Below are positions 43,501 to 58,500 of a DNA stretch of 64,000 bases, in pieces; positions within the stretch are counted from its first letter, which is position 1; each line of letters opens with the position of its first letter. This stretch comes from Atrina japonica (taxonomy: Eukaryota; Mollusca; Bivalvia; Pterioida; Pinnidae). Below the pieces are notes generated by a model. The model was given only the letters and a program-made list of their open reading frames with translations. It was not told the origin of the DNA and did no database searches. The translations under genes were made by a program, and so were the position numbers. Where the stretch lies: positions 391,001 through 455,000 of the forward strand of contig BROG01000532.1 in the NCBI GenBank assembly GCA_030159075.1, in the 5' to 3' direction.

Positions 43501-46500
43501 TTCACTCACCATTGACAAGTTGTTTTCCTGATCCCTGACAGGGGAATCATAAAAGTATTCAAGTATAGGGAATTATACATTTATGCAAATATAGGGGAAG
43601 TATACACAGGCAAAAGGGAGGGGTACATGTATAGAAGTAGAGAGGAAAGATGTAAGAGGTTTTTTAAGACTTGTGTGACCATTGCTTCTGTGACTGTGTG
43701 ACTACACATAGTTACTGTCAGTCACTTCATTATTACAGCATGAAAGAGGTAAAGAAATCAGTTACACATCAAAACAAGGATTGAACAATTAAAGTGGTCA
43801 GGTTATGAATAATCTATATTACAACAGCCAGTAATAGTTACTTAAAAAAAATATAAGCTGTTATGTTTAAAATGTTTAAGTATATTTTTGTCTTAACAAT
43901 ACATACCCTCCCCCCACTTCTATATCATCTTCATCCATGAGAGCTGCATCAAGAGCAGCTTGTATACGTGGTGCCACCTGTGGACCATCATAATCACGTG
44001 TTGTACGATTTGGCATATCCAGTTCCACCAAAAGAATGTTTTCTCCCTGCAATATGCAATAACATTCAAGTAGTTTTAATTTTTAAAATATTTTTATTTC
44101 AATAACAATTTACTTATGTAAAAGTTTAATTAATCAAAATACTAGATGCTGGTTTTGTAATAAAAACTTGTTTCCTTGTTCAAGACACATCTTAAGTAAT
44201 GACCAATAACATATCAAAGTTTGAATGTACTCCAAGCATGGGTTTGAAAGTTATAGGCAAAAAAAAATTTGTGACCATGGGTCACTGTGACTTTAGCCAT
44301 GAAAGATACGACCCAGGGTCAAAGTCATGACACACTTTTAGGTCATGACCAACAAGTTACTAGTTTGAATGCATTCCAAGCAAGGGATGTAACTTATAGC
44401 CCGGACAAGAGTTTGTGACAGACAGATGGTAAAACCAATATGTCTCCCTGCTTCTTGGGATAATCAAGTTTCATCTATCTGAAAATGATATATACTTACT
44501 TTAAACCTGGGATTGCCACCCATTGCTGCTGCCACCCTGGCATATTCTGATACAGGTCGTCTGTTGCCCAGTGCTGATGTTGGTCTTTTGGCCATTGTCT
44601 GTGCACTACAGATAAATACAATATATACTCTTTCTACATTCTATAACTATTACTAATTTGCATTTCCCCCCCCCCCCCCAAAAAAAAAATCATGGTCCCC
44701 TAGGATTACCACACATAACTAATATTTCTCTTTTTTGTACCTACTCTATGTATCACACATGACTAATCTTAGAGTTCCCTTTGTGACGGCTAAAGTTTTC
44801 TTTAAACATGATTAATCTTACATTTCCCTTTGTGGTGTCTACAGTTCTGTACTCACTTTATGTATCATAAACTACTAATATCACATTTTTGGAACAATGA
44901 AACCTGAAGAAAAATATAGAAGAAAAGTAATTCAATCTCATGATACTTACTTTTTATTGGCCAATGGTGTAAGCTTCCAAACATCCTCATCTTCATCATA
45001 AACAGACCTAGTTTGAATTTTGACTTTCTCTTCTGATGGGATAAAGTTTTCAATAATCAACATTCTGTAAATACAAAAAAGGATGATCAGAATGACAACA
45101 AAATCAAGACGAAAAATAAGTGATATAATTCTACTCTTGTATTTTTTATCAAGACATTTGGTCTACAGAGATTCACATGCTTTTTGTCTGACCAAATTAC
45201 ATAACACTTTAGGTTAAAGCAGCATCAGCTAAGTTAGGAATATTTTTCAGAAAAGTGTGTAATAATGAGAATACAATTGCATACCATAATAAATCACCCA
45301 ACAATATGATTTACCATCGAAAACAGAGAGCAGATGCCAAAATATCATCAATATTTTTGGTGCTTAAATGGAAACTGAAACAAGACATGGCGTTTGATTA
45401 CTTTCCGATCATCTTCGTAGCTATGAGATTTGCTGGTTGAGTGAACTTTCCTGTTACTTATAATAATCTTGGGATTCAAGAGTACTTAGATACTGTGTCA
45501 ACGGTTGCACTGGTTGAAGAATTTGTGTCACCAAAACAATTGCAAGTTGTCAAAATCTGTTACCAGTTTCAAATCTTTTATTAATAATTTTTTGAGATTA
45601 TATAAATGTGTTAATTAACTGCCACTGTCAATTTATTTAATTTAATTGGATGAATTACAAGAAGACATTATTTTCTGTGTTTAAAAAATTTATGACCTGA
45701 TATAAAACATTGTTTTTTGTTTTGAAACCACAATTATTAAAATGCATCTATTACACTATAGTTTATGATGTGGAGTGTGTTGTAGATGACACTGCGATCT
45801 CGCTGCAATATTTCTCTGTAAATATTTTAAAGTAAAATCAATGAGGATTGATCTGCAGACAACATGAATTAAATATAATATTAATGGTGTTAATATTATG
45901 TCATCTCTCTATACATGTATCTGACCAATATAGGTTGTGTAATTACCCACTGCATTGGATAATAAAATAGTCATAAGGAACAAGGACTAATAACCTGTGT
46001 ATTATTATTGGAGAAATCATGCGCAACCCCTGTCAAAATTTGCATGATCAAAATCTGTATTAAAAAATTTCAAAACATTCCTTTGTCTTGTCATCCTGAT
46101 GTGAGGTTGAAGTCTTCAGTCGGGGCACTGCAAGCTGTGTTCATTGGAACGTGACCTTCAACTGATAAGAATCATGTGGCAGTCTTTGAAGTTGGGAAGG
46201 TCTTGGAAAAAGTATTGTACACTCAAACACACTTTATTTTGATAATTGTTTTAAAATAAGTGACACTATTAACAAAGTAAGGATATGACACAGGGAACTG
46301 ACATCGCTGTAGCAGCATCCAAAAATATGGAAAATCCACTAAAAAGGGGAAATAACTCCCATATGGGGTAACCTGACATTATTGGCCCTCTTGACATTTT
46401 TGTAGCTATTTGCATGAACAGTTGTGCTTCTTTCACTTTTACGCTATCTATTATACTTTTTTCAAGATAATGTCAAAAAACCATGAAAATTCCACTTAAA

Positions 46501-49500
46501 AGGGGAATAACTCTCATAAGGGGCAACCTGACAATTTCGGCCCTATTGACTTTAGTTATAGATCTTTGCATGCTGAACATTTTTGCTTCTTTCAGTTTTA
46601 CTTTACCTATTATACTTTTCAAGACAATGTCAAAAAACATCCCAAAACATGAAAAATCCACAAAAAAGGGAAATAACTCAATAAGAGTTGGCCCGACAAT
46701 TTCCACCAAAATGAAAGATTTGTAGATTTTTGCAAGCCACTCATTTCAAGGTAACAATTTTTTCTTTAGCTTTAATAATTTTGGAGATACATGTATTAAA
46801 TCAAAAATATCTGCTGACTCATTCGTTCTTTATTTAGCCATGGCATCCATGTTTGGTCCTAGCCCCTTTTCATCTGCAAACTTTATGCAGCTTTAAATGG
46901 TTATACTTCCTGTCAAGTTTGGTTCAAATTGGCCCATTGGTTCTGGAGAAGTGGTAAAAAAAATTTTAAAATTTCACACACAAAAAAAACACCCCATATA
47001 TTTTCCATTCACTTAGGTGCCTATGACCTTCACCTTTAACCCCATGACTTTGATATTTTGTCAAAATGATCCTCAGATAATTCCTAACAACTTTCTCATA
47101 TATATCTTTGTATACAAAAAGTCGACTGATCATCAGTTCATGAGAAGATTTTTAAATATGTACTAAGTTATGGTGCTTTTTGGGACCCCTATGGAATCTA
47201 ACCCTTTTTCATTCACAAACATTATGCGACTTCACCTGGGGATGTTATATGCCAAGTTTGGTTAAAATTGGCTTCCTGGTTCTTGAGAAGAAGTCGAAAA
47301 TGTGTAAATGTTAATAACACAACAGACAAAGACAGACAAAAGACAATGGCAATAGGTCACCAGGAGTTTTGGTCCTTTTAGGGCCCCTATTGGTCCTATC
47401 TCTTTTTCATTTGCAAACTTTATGTGACTTCAAATGGGGATGCTATATGCCATGTTTGGTTAAAATTGGCCTACTGCTTCTTGAGAAGAAAATGTTTAAA
47501 TGCAAAAGTTAACAGACGAACGATGCCAGATGCTGGAGCTCTGGCTATGGCAATAGCTCACTTGGCCCTTTGGGCCAGGTTAGCTAACATGAGGCCTAAT
47601 GGGCCGTAATGGTCACCTGAGAAAAATTTTGAGTCATGTTTGGTTAAAATTAGTCCACTGGTTTTTGAGAAGAAGTCGAAAATGTCTAAAATTTGACAAA
47701 AAACTTTTACAGTCTGTGACCTTTGACCTAAATTTTTTGTTAAAATGATGCTTAGACAATTCCTAACAAATTTCTCATATATCTTTGTATACAAAAAGTC
47801 AACCAGTTTTGAAGTATTCAGCCATTTTTATACAACTGTACCCTAACTTATTCAAGTGCCCCCTAGTGGACTGTTTATCAACAGATTTCCTTTTTATTCC
47901 CAAACATTATAGATACTGACTGTATAATCATGTATACAAAATTTGAAAGTCATACAATCATTGGTTTCGTGAGAAGATTTTTAAAGATGTACCAAGTTTT
48001 AGTCCTTTTTGGTCCCTTTTGGTGCCCCTATGGGTCATAGCCCCTTTTCATTTGCAAACTTTATGCGGCATCATATGGGGATGATATGTGCCTAGTTTGG
48101 TTAAAAATGGCCCACTAGTTCTTGAGAGGAAGTAGAAAATGTCTTAAAATTGACAATAAAAGGGGAAATAACCCCCACAAGGTGCAACCTGACAATTTCA
48201 GGCCTCAACTTTTTTGCATGCTGAACTTTTCTGGCTTCTTTCACTTTCTCTCTATCAATTACACTTTTCATGAAATGTAACAACAATTCTGCAGGACCTT
48301 GTGTAGAACATATCTAGACATGATCCATTCAGTTGTTTTTGGTAAGAAGTTCAAAATAACTCAGCCAATCAGAGGGTATAGTGGCCATCTTGGATTTTGT
48401 ATGGCCATGAAATGTAACAACATTTGTGCAGCACCTTCTGTAGCACATTTGTACCCAGTTTGAACATGATCCATTCAGTCATTCTTGAGAAAAATTTCAA
48501 AATGTCTCAGCCAATCAGAGGCCATGGTGGCCATCTTGGATTTCGCAAGGCCCTGAAAAGTACAACACTTGTGTGGAATGCATGTGGTGTGCTTTGATTT
48601 TGTGCGTGTTTTGTAATGAAACTGCCTGATTTATGCAGGTTTTTGCTTGTCTGGGAACAGTGATTTAGGTTTATTATTTCGCCTTATATGATACCACTAT
48701 TTTCTTTTTGATATATACATTTATCATTTAATTCGAGCTGAATTAAAGAAAAAATCATGCCCTGGCCACCGTTAGTGCTGCTTTAATGGGCCATGTATTT
48801 TCTTGAACTCTACATATAAGCTCATTTAACCTAAAATTCAATATAATTTGGCTATATAAAGTTGACTGATGGCCATTATGCAAACGCAGTTTGGGTTCAT
48901 CAGTGCAAGATGCCTGCCATGGCACGAGACCTATGTCAAAAGTTTCATCTGAAAGACATTTCACTTCTTATGCCAAATGCCTGGCTTTACATGTTTTAAA
49001 GGCATAGGTATGACATGAATTGAACCTGTGACCTTCAATTGTCAACTGCTCTACCACTTTGCCACAGCAAGCAGTCACTTTACCTGTGTAAAAATGACTG
49101 ATGGCAACTTTACAAAATAAACTGATACACCAATACATGACAGTCCTATGAAACATGATCAGGAAGTTTGGGATATTTTACTGTTCATGCATATATAAAA
49201 TAAGCTTAAGATTTATGTTATATGTAATCTAAAAGATCACATCTTGATGTGTTGATTTTAAAATAGCATTCTTTCATACTTAAGTTTGAGGTCCCTGGTG
49301 AGTTCTTCCTGTGTTTGCTCAAGTTCCTGTCTTTCTTTGGAATGTTCCTCTTGAATATCTTGGATTTCTTGTTTTGTAGCTTGCAACTTTGCAAACAGCT
49401 GAAAAACAGATATGTAAATTAAAATACAGGTGACTCTCGATGGCACAAACGACGAAATCTCAAATTTTTGTACTGGTCCTGATTTTTTTCCTTCATAAAT

Positions 49501-52500
49501 CAAGTAAATTAACTCTCGATCTCTCGAACGTCAAAATCTCAAAGTTCTTGAAACCTCAAAGTCAATTTATATATTCCTTTATATTTCACTCTCGAAACCT
49601 CAAAGATCGAGTAATTACCGGTGAATTGATTGAAAGTCAATGCCGTAAGCCAGAATAACAATGGGATCCTTACCTGTAAGATTAAACAATAGGTGTTTTG
49701 ATAAGTAGGTGATAAGTAGTCCCTAACCTAATCAATTAGTGATTGACAGGATTATTAATTAATTAAGAACTATCAAAAGAGAAGAACTGTGAAGATGTGT
49801 CATAGACTATGATGTCGAGTACAAGTGTCACAACCAAGATCAAGCAGTACTGTAGATTACTGAAGTAGTAGTGAATGCTACAGCAACATTATATACCTTA
49901 TATGTTGACGATCGTTTTTATCCTAATCGGATGCACATTTCATTTGCAATCCTACTAATTACCAAAATATCCATCTCTTACTAAAAAACATGGTACAAAT
50001 TACTGCAAAAACACTTTAATGGTTAAAAAATACACATTCTTAGAATTAAATGTTTACATAATATTCCTTCTTGTTTACAATATGATGATCAAATAAATTT
50101 CTGTTCATGGTTACAAAAATGATTTGCAACAAAGAAACACTAAATAACTTCAATATCTGTAAGTTTTGGTAATTGTACAACCAGGTTGTTTGCATATCAT
50201 TTTTCATTCAGAAAACACTTTACTACAGAAATTGAAGTCTTGATTATCACTATGTTTGGCATATATGTTATTAACACAGACTAATATAGATACCCAGCGA
50301 GAGTTAGCCTGAACAAAAAAATATGATTTTAGCAAGGACTGATTTGATTCTAAGTTTGAGAATGTATAGGTAATAAATTGTACTTATTATTACTGATATA
50401 TTTGTACAAAACAATTAAAATTACTACGTTTAAGTACTTTTCAAGACAGACTACTTTCCAGGACTTTCAAGGCAATTTTGCAAATTCCAAGACTTTTCCA
50501 AGCATCACATGTAATTCAAGGACTTTTCACTTCCGTACGAACCATGAGAGGCCCAATGGGCCTAAACGGTTTCCTGAGAAAAATTTCCTGACAAGTTTGG
50601 TTAAAATTAGTCCACTGGTTTTTGAGAAGAAGTGGAAAATGTCTAAAATTTGTGTCCCACATTACTGAAGCGCCCGTAGTGGCTCGTTTATGGACAGATT
50701 TCATTTTAGTTCGCAAACTTTGTAGATATTGCTTTTACAATCATGCATACAAAATTTGATCATCAGTTCATGAGAAGATTTTTAAATATGTACTAAGTTA
50801 TGTTAACAAACATTATGTGTATATCAATAACTCAAAGTTCAGTCTGTGACAACAATCAGAGAGTATGGTGGTGTTCTCTCTAGGCGGTTTCCCGCTGGTC
50901 TCTCTCGTCTCCAGAACCATAATGCTTATATACATTTGTCAGTTTTGACCAACGCAAAACACTAAAGTTCTAGAAACTTCTAGAGAGTTAAATGCATCTA
51001 CAATTGGGAGAATATGGGCGCCGTCATCATCAAAATCTGTCATAATGCAACCTTTGGTAACCTTTTTACACTATCATTCTTAAGTACAACTTCAGTACTT
51101 TATATTCATTATCATTAACATCAAATCTTGTTTACCAAAAACTGATGATGACAGATATTTGAGCCTTTTAACATGCAGCTTTCAATTGCTGCTGAATTTG
51201 TAAAGGTGTTGACAAGTTGTTTATCCAAAACAGTTATATTATAATAATGCTAAGTTAATAATACTAAATATTATGCTGAGTAATTTTAGAATTTGGAATT
51301 TTATATCTAAATTAACTTTGTCAACATATTTACTTGACCGAATTAGAAATCATGTAATTTTTAGCTGCCCGTATTTTCCCAAATACATATAATAAACACA
51401 TCAATACTATTTCAAGTCACACGGAATTTATTTACGTATATAATTTCTAAAAGATTTATCTCCCCGTACCTCATATTGTTACAAACGTCCTATCCTTGAA
51501 ATTTTTACTAAATGGTAAAATTTTCATTCTTATAAATACTTTCCAAATTATAATTAGTAATCTTTTTATAAATTTTCCCCATTGGTGTAGCTTGAAGGTT
51601 ATAACATAATTAACATAATTATCAATACACAATTCAATAAAGTTTTCACTGCTAATCATGAAATGAATAAGTTGTGACCTGGATTTTATCGATAAACAAT
51701 TCATATCCTGGAGTAATAACAAATTAACTTGTGACTTAGATTTCTCAATAATCCACTATCAATTATGACCTGGATTTTCAACAATTCATAAAACTCATGA
51801 TCTGGATTAATAATTAAATAAAAATGTGACCTGGATAAAAATATGTGGACTTGGGTTATAATTTCACTATATATATATACATGCATTTATAAAGCAATAT
51901 AAACCGGTTCAATAAGCAAGAGAATTATGCATAATTCAATTCAATAATCATTGTCCTCAATACAAATAAAGTTCATTTATTACAGTCCATAAGTAAAGTT
52001 CATTATGTTAATAGTTCCATTATAACATAATACATTTAATAATTCACTTTTTTAATCACTTTTAACATATTCATGGAAGTCCTCCATTCACGTGGAAAGT
52101 CCTCCGTCCTTATGAATATTCATGGAAAGTCCTCCATTCACGGAAAGTCCTCCGTCCTTTGCGAAAATATCTGTTTTCTTTAATAATAATAAAGTTTTCG
52201 ACTTCTTTAAAGTTATCTTCTTTTTGTATTCACATTACATTGTGATTTTTACTTAAGTTTTTGTATAGTCTTCATAGTCGAATGTTAGTGTCTTTAGTTA
52301 CTGGTGAACTTAAAACTGGTAATCGGGCCTCTGGATCGAAGCCAAGTGGTCTCATCCACTTCGATTTTTTCGATCGACGATTTGTTTGTTATCGTTAAAT
52401 TCTTGCGGTGTCACATCACCTGTTTTCTGGGATCTTGATAGAGTTCATGATTTATTTCATGGTTATCCGTTTTGTATTCCTTTATTTCACAGGAATGTAC

Positions 52501-55500
52501 GTCTGATATTCATTTTTGTAGTTTGGTTGACTGTTTTTCATTTCTCCTTGACTATTTTGTTTCGTGTTTTTCTGTTTCTCTTTTATCTTGACTGTATGGT
52601 GTTCGCGTTTTCAATGTTAATTCTGGTTTGATCAGTTACTGGTATTAAGTCCGTATTTTAAGGTACATACTGCAAAGTTTCATGTCTGGGTATTCTATGT
52701 CGTGTTTATCCTTAAGGTACATACTGCAAGTTTTCTATCTGGATATGCGTTCGGTTTCTTGTGTTCATTTGAATGTCTTCTTTGTATATACTGGCTGTGT
52801 TTCTTGACCGTTGTTTCATCTTTTCTGTTTATAAGATTGCGAATGTCATTATCATCTGCTTGTTGACTGTGTATTTATGCATGATCGACTGTTGTTACTT
52901 GGTGCTCCTGATATGGCTGTTGGTTCTGGTTTATTAGATGTCTTTGAAAGATTTGGAAGACTCAACTCCTCTTTTCCCTCACTACTTGACCACTTAACAT
53001 TAGGATTATCTTTATTTTTCTTTTTGACAGACAGATTCTGAAATGCCTATTTCTACATTTTCTTGATATTCTTTTTCCACATTTATCATTATAATTATTA
53101 AGATTGTTACTAAAAAACTGGCACTATTGGTATGAGAAAGTATTGACCATTCTTAACCCAAAAATCATCTTCTGGCATTGGTTGCATTTCTTCTAGTTTT
53201 AGTTCATTTATCAAATTATCTAAATTTAATTTCTTTTACTGGTTTCAACGTCTTAGAATTTTAATCTTATCATATCGTGGGAAATTTTGCTTATATCTCC
53301 AAAACAAACTTACTTCGTCTTTTTTATACTTATCAACTAATGTTTTTAAAGGATCCTTAAAGTTAAAATTACTTTCCTTATAAATGTAAGGTGTTAAAGT
53401 CATATCCCCGTTAGAAGCTTGACAATTTTGTTCCAAAATGTAGAAATGTCTAGAGGTGGTTAAAAGTTTTCTTAATCATTTGATTCTTTTGTCCACACAT
53501 GATCATGAAATTTGTAACGTTTTAGCAATGAATAACCAAATTTCCTTCTGTAGCATACTGTCCTCGAGGAAGAATTGCATTATTGATCAGTATGGTCTTA
53601 CAGTTTTGTTCAATTTTTGATCTTGTTTCTAAAAATATAGAAATCACACAAGTCTGTCTGTTCGAAACAGTATAGATTAGGAACTGTCAAAAGAACAATT
53701 ATCTTATCGAAGGATTTGAACATTTTTCTAACTCCTGTTAGAGTTAAAAGTGCATATGTACTAAGTTATGGTGCTAGCCCCTTTTCATTCACAAACATTA
53801 TGCGACTTCACCTGGGGATGTTATATGCCAAGTTTGGTTAAAATTGGCTCCCTGGTTCTTGAGAAGAAATCGAAAATGTGTAAATGTTAATGACGCAACA
53901 GACAAAGACAGACAAAAGACAATGGCAATAGGTCACCATGACCCTTTGGCACAACTGACAACATTACCAATACATGAGGCCCAGGGCCTATAATACTCAC
54001 TTGATCAAAACTGACAACATTATCAATACAAGAGCCCCAAGGGGTCGTAATGCTCACTCGAGCAAAACTGACAACATTACCAATACAAGAGCCCCAAGGG
54101 GTCATAGTGCTCACTCAAGCAAAACTGACAACATTACCAATACAAGAGGCCAAAGGGTCATAATGCTCACTGAAGCAAAACTGACGACATTACCAATACA
54201 AGAGCCCCAAGGGGTCATAATGCTCACTGAAGCAAAACTGACGACATTACCAATACAAGAGCCCCAAGGGGTCATAATGCTCACTTGAGTATAACATACA
54301 ACTTCTGACTCTAGTCTATGGCTTAAGGGAATTAACAAGTAAACATATGGTTTGGGGCAGAGATTTTAATGGTTATCAAGATAATCGACCACTTCTGAAT
54401 GTTTGGGCCAAAGTGACACCAAGGAGTTTCTGCCATATACCAATAAACTTGTCTATCTATTATAATGTTTATTATCTAGGTATATATATTCATGTATGTT
54501 TTTTAAACAAATTAAAACAATACATCTAATCTGATAAATATTTGATATAAATTGTTGATGGTTTTCACTTTCTTCAATTTCAGACCCCTATTGTGGCCGC
54601 ATCATGCCCCCTTTGGGCTTGAACACACTAGAATCTGGACTTATATAATGAAGCCACTGGATGAGGTAAGCTAACAAACACAACTGACCTTTTTAAGTTT
54701 CTTTGTTTTAACCTCAACTTCTTGTTGTAAGGATGAGTATATGCCTTCCATCTCCACAGCTTTCTCTTCTTTCTCCTCTAACTTCTGTTGCATCTCTCGT
54801 TCTTTTTTCTAACGACAGTAATTTATATAATTTTATTATGTATATCAGTCATCAATAATTACATAGTTACTGTTTCAAATACAAAAAAATCTCACTGATT
54901 GATTATATATCATAAAGTTGCTAACATGTATACAAACATTACTGTCCTTGTCACATTATCCGTGAATCGGAAAAATTGCAATTATTTTCACATATCCTCA
55001 CTTCCTTCTGAAAAATCGATATCAAGATCTCTGTTTCAGTTTGTCGTTGCTAAAAACAGCATTTGTCTCGACTACAAAGTCTATGCAGCTCGAAATTGAC
55101 AAAAATAATTTTGAGATATGGAGTTTCTATACATACAGCTTGTCCGCCATCTTGTTTGTAGCTAGATCGACTTTGGATGAGTTAATCATGCGGGGGTGTT
55201 CAAATACGATTTACACCTTGAGAGACGTAAATTCGTGGCGTTAGATGTTTATATTCATTATTTTAGAAATCGTATAGTGATAAAGAATGTTTTCAATTTT
55301 TTTTTAAATTTAATTACTTTAAATTAAGGATTTGATAATGTATATTTATTAAAATCTACTTGTAATAATTTTTACATGGTTTCAAAATAAAAAAAAATAC
55401 AGTAGCTATGTGAACAGCACAATGAAGATCTGCATAAGTAGCTGAGTCATTTTTCAAAAACATGATCATCCGCTTGTGAAGGTATCTTTGATGTTTGATT

Positions 55501-58500
55501 TCAGTGGGAAATAAAAAAAATAGTTGTAGTATTGCTGTAAATAATAATACTTATGTTGTCGCAAATCAAATGCACTTCAGTGTCGGAAACTTTCCGTATA
55601 CATGGCTCTAATATGAAATTGATAAACTTATCAAAACTGAAAAATGATTGTGATTAACAATATTGGACATAAATAACACATTTTCTTATTTGTGTTTTCG
55701 CCACACTCAACAATTTTTCAACTTTATTTTGGCAGTCAGCTTTCATTTCTCTCCTATCGATTTAAGCATTTCTAACAAGAATACATGTTTCCATTGCTAA
55801 AGAGATGTTTTAAATGAAGGCTCTGTGGCAGTGTTAATATGGACAAGTACATATATGAAAGCATGTATTGTTTACAGAATCTAGATATTCACATATAAAA
55901 AATACTACCTTCAAAAAAAAAAAAAAAAACACAAACACAAATACACATTTTATGAAATAATCTAAAAGTTCAATTTTATAATGATAACTTACAATCATAA
56001 CGACCAGAGTGCAATTGGAGCTAACATAAATTATTGCTCATGGAAACACTATGTTTTCGTGCTCATAAAATGAATAAATATTACTGAATTGATTATATAA
56101 ACTATTGAATTATATAAAGTACTGTTTAAGGCATTGGTAAGATATTGTTGAGAAAATAACTGGCTATTGGCATCAACAGCGCTGAAGTCTTGACAACTTT
56201 GGAAACCCATAACTATGGGGTACATCATCTTAAATCAGATTTACGAATTTCCATTTTGGTTGTTTTTTGTTTTTGGGTTTTTTTTTAAATTATAGTATCT
56301 TTCTATTTTCTTGATCATTTGTCTCCACTAAATTGCCGGGTTCATCCAGAACATCTTTTATCTTAGTGCGGGATAAATGCTATTTCAACGGTACTATTAA
56401 ACAGAGAAAATGTATAGTGTGTGTGTGTGATACATATATCTATATATCAGTAAATCATTTGTACCTTTTTGTATCTAAATATTTTATAGGTGTATTCTGT
56501 TTTGTAAATTTGAATGTGTCTGTTGCGTTCGTTTGTTTGTTTTTAGTTTTTTTTTTTTTTTTGTATATCTATCTAGATCTAACAGTAAAAAAATCATTTA
56601 TATAGGCCTACACTGTCGTGTGTTCATATTTTAATTCTGTTTCGTAAAAATGTTCTTGTTACATTTTATTGCATTTCACATAGATATATATGTATCAGAA
56701 AATTTAGTGCATTGCCATAGTGGTGGGAAAATATATATATATTCTGTGCGAACAGAATAATTTTTTTCTCAATAATTATTCCTTTCGCACAGAATAATTT
56801 TATTCTGTTTGCACGGTTAAATTTTTTTTTTTCTCAATAATTATTCCAATTGCATGGAATCATTTTTTCCCCCCACTATATCACTTCCCAGGCTCCGAAC
56901 TGTTTAGTAAATTTTGTTTATTTTTTTTTTCAGTTTAGGGAAATATCTAGATCCTTTAATATCATTGTTGTGTATTCATTTCCAATTTAGGTAAATTGAA
57001 AATGAGTACGTAACTACATGTAGTCGTGTACTCATTTTCTATTTACCAACATTGGAAATGAATAAACGACAATATTATATTATCTGTGATTTTTTGTCCT
57101 TGTTCGTCACCGTGGTCCTCAATATTCTCAACGGATAGTGGCTATTTGATAATTAATCTTCACATATGGATACTTTTGACTTCTATCTTTTTGTCTTTAA
57201 GAATGATGCGGCCAATGTTTTAATACATTCTTTACCTGATTTGGAACTCCCCTAATTTGAGCTTTGATCCATCCATTATGTGACGTCAGAGCGCATGACT
57301 TTTAGAACGCCATGATTTTGTACAGATGTAAACAACAGTGGCAGGGGTACCAATTACTAAAGGTATGCATATCTTATCTTAGTACAACAAAGTGGTGTCG
57401 CTTCTCGGACATAAGAAAATAATTGTGATTTTCCCGATTCATGGTTGATGTGACGGGGACAGTAGTCTTCAATTTTATATTTGGCTTTTCTTTCTCCTGT
57501 ATTAAACATGTTTAAGAAGTTCAGGCTATCTGTTCAGAAGATCAGAACTCAAGACTTACAATAAATTAAATCTATCAGGGCACACATTGTGTATTGAACT
57601 TTAAAGTAAGAAAGTACAAAGTACAATTATATTTGTACAATGAAACATATTAGTGTAGACATTTCAATAGTCATGTTGTTGATACAGAACAAAAGACTTT
57701 TGTGAACTTTCTTTGAGCTCCTATTGGTACTGACCCCTTTTCATTTATAAATTTTATTCAGCTTCTGATAGGAAAAAAATCTGCATTACTTGGTTAAAAT
57801 TTACCCATTGGTTCTTGAAAAGTCAAAAACTGATATTTTCTGTTTACTTAGGAGCCTATGGCCCCCATGACCTTAAAACTTTGATACACTTACCCTTAGA
57901 TAGCTCCTTATAACTTTTTCAAATACAAAAAGGTCAATCAGTTTTGAGTCAATAATTAGTATCGATTGTATACATTCATACACAATTTAAAGGGTCTGTT
58001 AAAGGCTTGTTAGGAATAAATTTGGGCATTGACTTGAAATAACGTAAACCAAATTTGATAGAAAACAGGATCCGGTTGCACAACACATTGTTAAATCTAC
58101 AGTTAGCTCATTGGTTTAACATTGGTTAACTTCACACTGTATTTGACAACCTATACTGCAATTAAGTCCTGATCTTTAGTTCATGAGAAGAAGATATTTA
58201 AAGATATACATTAATTTTACCCTTTTTGGAGCCCTATGGGTACGAACCCCCTTTTTGTTCATGAACTTCACGCTCCTTCCTTAGAGCAAGCTTTGTGAAA
58301 AATTTGCTGTCCAGTGGTTCATTAGAAGTTGTTTAAATGGAAAAGATAACAAATGGACGACTGATGACAGATATTTGGCAACAGCAATAACTCACTTGGA
58401 CCTTGATAAAATGGGTTAAATCACAGAACCAGATAAATCAGTTATACAGGTAGAAAAAGGTTAATCGCAGAATCAGATATATAAGTTATACAGGTAAAAA

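Noticed and set aside
52386..52631. 81-codon plus-strand frame in the truncated element
   Set aside because: It is the antisense of the env tail region of the LTR element.
53887..54338. Frames of 75-104 codons with Arg/Pro-rich repeats
   Set aside because: 57-bp tandem repeat translated in frame; open on both strands.
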